Assembly: GCA_019459455.1 (NCBI GenBank)
Contig: JAIBEX010000004.1
Span: 32,233 to 96,232, forward strand
Direction of reading: 5' to 3'
DNA: 64,000 bases
DNA from: Weeksellaceae bacterium
GTDB lineage: Bacteria; Bacteroidota; Bacteroidia; Flavobacteriales; Weeksellaceae
The first letter of the stretch is position 1, and each line of letters begins with the position of its first letter. This document shows positions 59,402 through 64,000 of the stretch, in pieces. Below the pieces are notes generated by a model. The model saw only the letters and a program-made list of their open reading frames with translations, made no database searches and had not been told where the DNA came from. Both the position numbers and the translations under genes were made by a program.

Positions 59402-60508
59402 ATGCACAAATTCACGATCGGTGTCGAGGAGGAATACCAAATCATCGACGCCGAAAGCCGCGACCTGGTTTCCCATGTCTCCAAAATTATAGAAGGCGGC
59501 AAAGCAACACTGGAAGAACATCTGAAACATGAAATGCATGAATCCGTAGTAGAGATGGAAACCGGCATCTGCAATAACATTCAGGAAGTAAAAGCTGAGC
59601 TCACCGACCTGCGGAAAAGACTCATCAAAGTGGCACACGAAAACAACCTGCGCGTTGCCGGCGGCGGTACGCATCCTTTTTCCAGATGGGAGGACAATCC
59701 CATTACGAAGGCCGAACGCTACGACAAAATTGTAAGTGATCTGGGCGATGTAGCACGCTCCAATTTAATTTTTGGCCTGCATGTACATATCGGAATTCCT
59801 AACCGTGAAGAAGGAATCCGGATTCAGAATGTAATGCGGTATTTTTTACCACACGTGTATGCACTTTCTACAAACTCTCCATTTTGGGTGGGCAGCAATA
59901 CAGGTTTTAAGTCATACCGACAGCAGGTTTTCGTAAAATTTCCGCGCACCGGGATTCCGAGTTATTTCAGTTGTGTTGCGGAGTTTGATGCGTATATCGA
60001 TCTGATGATCAAGACCGGCACCATCGATAATGCGAAGAAAATCTGGTGGGATCTGCGGGTACATCCCTTCTACCCTACAATTGAGTTCAGGATTTGCGAT
60101 ATGCCCATGCGTGTGGAAGAAACGGTTTGTCTGGCTGCGATCATGCAGTGCCTGGTCGCAAAAATCTATAAACTGCACGAGCAGAATATGAGTTTCCGAA
60201 GTTACCGCCGCCTCTTACTTACTGAAAACAAATGGCGCGCCTCAAAAGACGGAATTCACGCACACCTGATCGATTTCGGCAAGGAAACCAGTGTTCCATA
60301 CGTCGATCTGCTTAAAGAACTTTTGGATTTTATCGATGATGTGGTGGATGAACTGGGCTGTCGCGAAGAGGTTGAATACGCCTGGGAGATCATGAAAAAC
60401 GGTACGGGCGCAGACCGTCAACTGGCGGTTTTTGAAAAAACAGGTGATCTGAAGGCCGTAGTGGATTACATGATTTCCGAAACGGAATACGGCATTAGTT
60501 ATGACTAA
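59402..60508 (+). CDS. GCS2-family carboxylate-amine ligase (YbdK type)
   Basis: The 368-residue member of the glutamate-cysteine ligase 2 family. It begins FTIGVEEEYQIIDAESRDL, whose GVEEE acidic cluster binds metal-ATP. HESVVEMETGICNNIQEV, AGGGTHPFSRWED, NLIFGLHVHIG and ATIEFRICD-type FYPTIEFRICDMP follow. It forms a gamma-glutamyl-like or other amide bond. Whether cysteine is the true acceptor is unknown. It is placed 90 bases after ATP-grasp 2 and 39 bases before the amidotransferase. Confidence 0.9.
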   Translation: MHKFTIGVEEEYQIIDAESRDLVSHVSKIIEGGKATLEEHLKHEMHESVVEMETGICNNIQEVKAELTDLRKRLIKVAHENNLRVAGGGTHPFSRWEDNPITKAERYDKIVSDLGDVARSNLIFGLHVHIGIPNREEGIRIQNVMRYFLPHVYALSTNSPFWVGSNTGFKSYRQQVFVKFPRTGIPSYFSCVAEFDAYIDLMIKTGTIDNAKKIWWDLRVHPFYPTIEFRICDMPMRVEETVCLAAIMQCLVAKIYKLHEQNMSFRSYRRLLLTENKWRASKDGIHAHLIDFGKETSVPYVDLLKELLDFIDDVVDELGCREEVEYAWEIMKNGTGADRQLAVFEKTGDLKAVVDYMISETEYGISYD

Positions 60509-60521
60509 ATTAATAATTGCT

Positions 60522-60529
60522 TAATTTTG
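60522..60529 (+). promoter_or_regulatory. TAnnTTTG promoter element (TAATTTTG) for the amidotransferase
   Basis: It is 18 bases before the ATG at 60548, so the amidotransferase can be expressed separately from the ligase genes upstream. Confidence 0.6.
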
Positions 60530-60547
60530 CACCGTAAAAAATGTTAA

Positions 60548-61378
60548 ATGAAAGCGATAAAAATTGCCCTGTTGGATATGAACAACAACCATACGAACCA
60601 GGGAATGCGAAATATAAAGGAAATTACCCAGGCTTTTAAAGAAAGTGCTGATGCAGTAGTGGAAGCCGAGGTTTTTGATGTCCGATTTAAGAATGAAATG
60701 CCAGATGTGGATGATTTTGATATATTCATCTCATCCGGCGGGCCCGGTAATCCGCATCGCGAGGGTTTCGATTGGGAACAGCCGTATGCAGATTTCCTGG
60801 ACCGTATTTGGGAACACAATAAAAACTCAGAAACTAAAAAATTCCTTTTTCTCATCTGTCATTCCTTTCAGCTGGCGAGCATCCACTGGAAGCTGGGCAA
60901 CATCTGCAAGCGTAAGTCCTACTCTTTTGGGGTCATGCCTATCCATAAGACCTATCAGGGTGAAGATGATTTCCTGCTCACCAATTTACCGGAACCTTTT
61001 TACGGAGTGGATAGCCGTGCATACCAGTTCATAGAGCCCAACCACGAAATAATGGAAAAAATGGGAATGAAAATTATGGCGTTGGAAAAAGTGCGTCCGC
61101 ATATCCACTTGGAAAGGGCGATTATGGCCGTACGTTTTTCCGACGAGATATTTGGCACCCAGTTCCATCCGGAAGCCGATCCGGAAGGGATGACCGAAAA
61201 CCTGAAAATTGAAGAGAACCGCGAAGCGATGATTGAGAGCTATGGGATGGAAAAATACCTGGAAACCGTAGACCGGATGAGCGATCCCGACAAGATCCTG
61301 CTTACGCAGGCCCAGATTTTACCAGGGTTCCTGCAGTACGCGGCACAGGAAGTCACCAAAGACCTTACGCCAGCCTGA
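60548..61378 (+). CDS. Class I glutamine amidotransferase-like protein
   Basis: The 276-residue GATase1-fold protein. The presumed catalytic residues are Cys104 in FLICHSFQLA, His207 and Glu209 in GTQFHPEADPEG. ISSGGPGNPHR corresponds to the oxyanion strand. The nucleophile elbow reads Ile-Cys-His-Ser instead of the usual G-x-C-x-G, so the glutaminase activity or its donor may differ. It could supply ammonia to one of the neighbouring ligases or cleave a gamma-glutamyl group. A terminator follows, ending this part of the series. Confidence 0.85.
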   Translation: MKAIKIALLDMNNNHTNQGMRNIKEITQAFKESADAVVEAEVFDVRFKNEMPDVDDFDIFISSGGPGNPHREGFDWEQPYADFLDRIWEHNKNSETKKFLFLICHSFQLASIHWKLGNICKRKSYSFGVMPIHKTYQGEDDFLLTNLPEPFYGVDSRAYQFIEPNHEIMEKMGMKIMALEKVRPHIHLERAIMAVRFSDEIFGTQFHPEADPEGMTENLKIEENREAMIESYGMEKYLETVDRMSDPDKILLTQAQILPGFLQYAAQEVTKDLTPA

Positions 61379-61400
61379 AGGTCGTCCAAAGATAAAGACT

Positions 61401-61425
61401 AACCGGGTTTATGCCCGGTTTTTTT
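61401..61425 (+). terminator. Intrinsic terminator after the amidotransferase
   Basis: AACCGGG / CCCGGTT stem with a 6-base loop and seven T residues. Confidence 0.9.
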
Positions 61426-61446
61426 ATTTTTCAGGGTGAAAATCAT

Positions 61447-61454
61447 TATATTTA
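61447..61454 (+). promoter_or_regulatory. Near-consensus promoter element (TATATTTA) for ATP-grasp-like gene 3
   Basis: It is 20 bases before the ATG at 61475. The final G of TAnnTTTG is replaced by A. Confidence 0.4.
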
Positions 61455-61474
61455 AACGATAAAACCTATAACCG

Positions 61475-62659
61475 ATGATTCCAAAATACAGAGAACAGTT
61501 CAACAGTGAATTCAGTCCTGAGAAATACCGAGAGGTGATCAAAAGTCTGACCGAAAAGGGTGGCACCGAACCTCAGTTCCGTGTTTCGGAAAGTCCCGTG
61601 TTTCTTACCAGGGATTTTCAGACCAAACTTTACAGCGCCTGCGACAGCATCATTTCGCAGATTAAAGCCATGCCTGATTCAGAACTCGCCGAAGCCGTTC
61701 CAACGGAGTATAAGGTACCCAATGACACCCGGCAGCCCCATTTCTTCACCATCGATTTCGGCATCTGCCAAAATGAGCAGGGAGAAGTGGAACCTCAGCT
61801 CATCGAACTCCAGGCCTTCCCCACCCTTTACGGGTTCCAAAAGGAACTGCAGAACACCCTTTGCGAGGTTTACCCATTCCTGAGTGGATTAAAACCATCA
61901 GTTTCGGATGAGCAGTATTACAGCGAACTCCGCCAACTGCTGATTGGCGATGAAGACGCGGAAAATGTAATCCTGCTGGAGCTTTATCCACACAAACAGA
62001 AAACGAATATCGACTTTTACATTACCGAAAAGAAACTTGGCATCCGGCCCGTATGCCTTACGGAAGTGCGGAAAAGAGGCAAAGAACTCTTCTACGAAAA
62101 AGACGGCCGCCTGGTACGTATTAAACGCATCTATAACCGCGTCATCTTCGATGAACTGGACCGGATAGAAGGACTTGAAACCGAATTTGATTTCCGTGAG
62201 GAGGTGGACGTGAAATGGATTACGCACCCGAACTGGTTCTTCAAGATCTCAAAGTTTCTTTTGCCCAAACTTAATCACGCCTACGCGCCGAAAAGCTATT
62301 TCCTGAATGAATTCCCGGAGTCCGAAAAGCTGGAGAACTTCGTGCTAAAACCCCTTTTTTCCTTTGCGGGAGCGGGTGTAAATCTGAACCCAACGCAGGA
62401 AATCACGGAAGCCATAGCCGATAAGGAAAATTACATCCTGCAGCGCAAGGTCAGCTATGCTCCCCTTTTCAAAGATATGAACGGCGAATTTTCCAAAGCG
62501 GAGATCCGGCTGCTCTACATCTGGCACGAAGACGAGGACCGCCCGACACTTATGGAACACCTGGTACGCATGACCAAAGCTGCCATGGTAAATGTGGATT
62601 TCAACAAGAAGGATGCGATCTGGATTGGCGGTTCTACAGCGTTTTTTGCAGAACCATAA
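61475..62659 (+). CDS. ATP-grasp-like protein 3
   Basis: The 394-residue protein is not closely matched to a named family. The C-terminal half has an ATP-grasp-like nucleotide stretch ENFVLKPLFSFAGAGVNL, followed by YILQRKVSYAPLF and a late strand AEIRLLYIWHEDEDRPT. The N-terminal half contains FTIDFGICQNEQGEVEPQLI, then ELQAFPTLYGFQ, and a LVRIKRIYNRVIFDELDR block, reminiscent of glutathionylspermidine-synthase-like ATP-grasps. It follows the amidotransferase terminator by 50 bases and probably belongs to the same pathway. The exact reaction is unknown. Confidence 0.7.
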   Translation: MIPKYREQFNSEFSPEKYREVIKSLTEKGGTEPQFRVSESPVFLTRDFQTKLYSACDSIISQIKAMPDSELAEAVPTEYKVPNDTRQPHFFTIDFGICQNEQGEVEPQLIELQAFPTLYGFQKELQNTLCEVYPFLSGLKPSVSDEQYYSELRQLLIGDEDAENVILLELYPHKQKTNIDFYITEKKLGIRPVCLTEVRKRGKELFYEKDGRLVRIKRIYNRVIFDELDRIEGLETEFDFREEVDVKWITHPNWFFKISKFLLPKLNHAYAPKSYFLNEFPESEKLENFVLKPLFSFAGAGVNLNPTQEITEAIADKENYILQRKVSYAPLFKDMNGEFSKAEIRLLYIWHEDEDRPTLMEHLVRMTKAAMVNVDFNKKDAIWIGGSTAFFAEP

Positions 62660-62706
62660 CCATACTGAATCCTGCACGCAGGTGAAACCTGATAACTCTA
62701 AACCGG

Positions 62707-63756
62707 ATGGAAGCATTAGAACGTTTTAACTTTAAACCTGGAACTCACTGCAGGCAGAAAGTCATCTTCATACAGTGTGAAAAGGATCAGGAATTAATAA
62801 AGCGGATTAAAGCTGTAGAAGGCACCCGGTGGAGCACCCGGAAAAAAGTCTGGTATATTCCTGATACACCGGTAAACAGGAAATTATTTAACCTGGAACA
62901 GATCAAACACGTGAGTAAAGAGGCAGAAGCAGAACTTCTGAAATTCAGAGCACATCTTCTTTCCAGACGTTATAGTGGCAATACCGTGAAAACCTACACG
63001 GATGCTTTGCGCTCATTTTTACTGTTTATGAATGAAAAAGAAATCTCCACCATTACCAATGAAGATTTGATTTACTACAATACCCACTATATTCTGAAAA
63101 ACAACCTGTCTTCTTCTTATCAGAATCAAATCGTAAATGCTATAAAACTATACTTTAAGACCATACAGCAAAAGAGTTTGGACCTGGATAAAGTTTACCG
63201 GCCACGGCGGGAAAAGAACCTGCCCAATGTGCTGAGCAAAGAAGAAGTGAAAGCCATTCTGGAAGCACATCACAATATTAAACACAAAGCCATGCTGTCT
63301 TTAATATACAGCTGCGGACTTAGGCGAAGCGAGCTGCTGAACTTAAGACCGGCAGATATTGATTCGAAACGGAATATTGTCATCATAAAGCAGTCGAAAG
63401 GAAAGAAAGACAGAATAACGCCACTGTCACCCAAAATTCTGGAATTACTGAGGAACTATTACAAAGTTTACCGCCCTGTAAATTTTCTGTTTGAAGGGCA
63501 GGAACCCGGGTCACAGTATTCCGAACAAAGCCTGCAAAAAGTACTTAAAACCGCACTGGAAAAAACTAAGATAAACAAACCCGTAACATTACATTGGTTA
63601 CGGCACAGCTATGCCACACATCTCCTGGAAAGCGGAACTGATCTAAGATATATTCAGGAATTATTGGGGCACAACAGCAGCAGAACAACCGAACTGTATA
63701 CTCATGTGAGCACAAAAAGTTTGCAACAAATTAGAAGCCCTTTTGATGATTTATGA
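62707..63756 (+). CDS. Tyrosine recombinase (integrase) with extra N-terminal module
   Basis: The 349-residue site-specific recombinase. Residues 1-65 form an unusual N-terminal module with the pattern GTRWSTRKKVWYIPDTP. Residues 72-165 are a SAM-like core-binding domain. The catalytic domain has Arg206 (CGLRRSELLNL), Lys231-234 (SKGKKDRI), His296-x-x-Arg299 (HWLRHSYATHLL), His322 (LLGHNSS) and the nucleophile Tyr331 (TELYTHVS). The segment before HWLRH has ordinary Xer length, so the IntI-specific insertion is absent. Immediately 3' is a hairpin- and repeat-rich region, a copy of which recurs near 21.5 kb. It is likely the enzyme of a cassette-type or repeat-based mobile system. Confidence 0.88.
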   Translation: MEALERFNFKPGTHCRQKVIFIQCEKDQELIKRIKAVEGTRWSTRKKVWYIPDTPVNRKLFNLEQIKHVSKEAEAELLKFRAHLLSRRYSGNTVKTYTDALRSFLLFMNEKEISTITNEDLIYYNTHYILKNNLSSSYQNQIVNAIKLYFKTIQQKSLDLDKVYRPRREKNLPNVLSKEEVKAILEAHHNIKHKAMLSLIYSCGLRRSELLNLRPADIDSKRNIVIIKQSKGKKDRITPLSPKILELLRNYYKVYRPVNFLFEGQEPGSQYSEQSLQKVLKTALEKTKINKPVTLHWLRHSYATHLLESGTDLRYIQELLGHNSSRTTELYTHVSTKSLQQIRSPFDDL

Positions 63757-63768
63757 ACTGAAATTTGT

Positions 63769-63776
63769 TATATTTG
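63769..63776 (+). promoter_or_regulatory. TAnnTTTG promoter element (TATATTTG) directed away from the recombinase
   Basis: It is 12 bases after the recombinase stop and points right into the repeat region, as an outward promoter for captured genes would. No gene start is visible before the window ends. Confidence 0.5.
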
Positions 63777-63860
63777 GTCAAGACAATAAATACACCAAAA
63801 GTATATCAATACAACATTAATTGGTTGGATTTGTAAACTTTAGGTATACATATAAGTAAG

Positions 63861-63896
63861 TTGGGAAAAATCGCCCTTTGGGACGATTTTTCCCAA
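63861..63896. repeat. Large perfect hairpin downstream of the recombinase
   Basis: TTGGGAAAAATCG (63861-63873) pairs with CGATTTTTCCCAA (63884-63896). The inner bases CCC-TTT-GGG add three more pairs beside one bulged A. Further inverted repeats follow at 63903-63924 (CCCGGC/GTCGGG type) and around 63932-63948. Such dense strand-foldable DNA is typical of recombination sites of hairpin-dependent systems, but could also be a terminator. Confidence 0.7.
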
Positions 63897-63954
63897 TGAC
63901 CGCCCGGCTCCGCCGACAGTCGGGAAACCATCGTTGCATTCGCACGACGTTCTC

Positions 63955-64000
63955 CCAACTGCCGCCTTTGACGCATTGCGGACTGAGCCAAAAAGCTCCT
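63955..64000 (+). repeat. Repeat unit shared with 21484-21528, cut by the right edge
   Basis: CCAACTG, CTTTGACG, ATT and GGACTGAGCCAAAAAGCTC occur in the same order as at 21484-21528. It is probably the beginning of a longer repeat or array lying to the right. Confidence 0.75.

Overview
The window looks like chromosomal DNA of a Bacteroidota bacterium of class Flavobacteriia, most like the Chryseobacterium/Kaistella group. The signs are the TAnnTTTG promoter element in front of many genes, A-rich start regions without Shine-Dalgarno sequences, a type IX secretion gene (porQ), an acyl-ACP desaturase, a fused ResB-CcsA cytochrome c maturase, and Bacteroidota-type N-terminal extensions. No tRNA, rRNA, CRISPR array or intact insertion sequence was seen. 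Genus is inference.

Layout. 1-7.5 kb: a pseudouridine synthase cut by the left edge, aroB, a small outer-membrane barrel, and a leftward run satD / DUF3307 / purC / purF, then doxX. 7.6-13.4 kb: era, then methyltransferase, map and a HAD protein in one leftward run, an acyl-ACP desaturase and gpmI. 13.4-20 kb: an eIF1/SUI1-like factor, a uridine phosphorylase, a tandem pair of secreted cysteine-bearing paralogues, tag, an 11-residue-repeat stress-like protein, fabI and an M28 peptidase. 20.3-22.3 kb: glutaryl-CoA dehydrogenase followed by an AT-rich block of three tiny ORFs between short repeats. 22.4-35.4 kb: ccsBA, ftsK, lolA, lptF/G, frr, pyrH, porQ, cmk and a YtxH/holin-like/unknown trio. 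35.4-48 kb: a thioredoxin lipoprotein, an LpxL-like acyltransferase, a glycosyltransferase, a CorC-type protein between two alpha/beta hydrolases, a DnaQ-like exonuclease, apaG, sucB-sucA, an SRPBCC membrane protein and a small His-rich secreted protein. 48-54.6 kb: glycogen operon glgB-glgA-glgC, with a divergent esterase carrying a glycogen-binding-like domain. 54.6-62.7 kb: an M17 aminopeptidase, then a rightward series of three ATP-grasp-type enzymes, a GCS2-type carboxylate-amine ligase, a class I glutamine amidotransferase and an esterase. 62.7-64 kb: a tyrosine recombinase followed by a dense series of hairpins and a repeat that continues beyond the edge.

Two things stand out. The first is the ATP-grasp/GCS2/amidotransferase/esterase series, which has the composition of a pathway for an amide-linked small molecule. 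The second is the tyrosine recombinase with repeat-rich DNA at its 3' side: about 45 bases of that repeat recur next to the lone AT-rich three-ORF block at 21.5-22.25 kb. This suggests a cassette-type mobile system whose main array may lie just beyond the right edge.

The window is also a good showcase of flavobacterial transcription start architecture. About 25 TAnnTTTG elements precede genes. In four cases the final TTG of the element imitates a start codon, and in three cases the element lies only 3-5 bases before the ATG, implying leaderless mRNAs.
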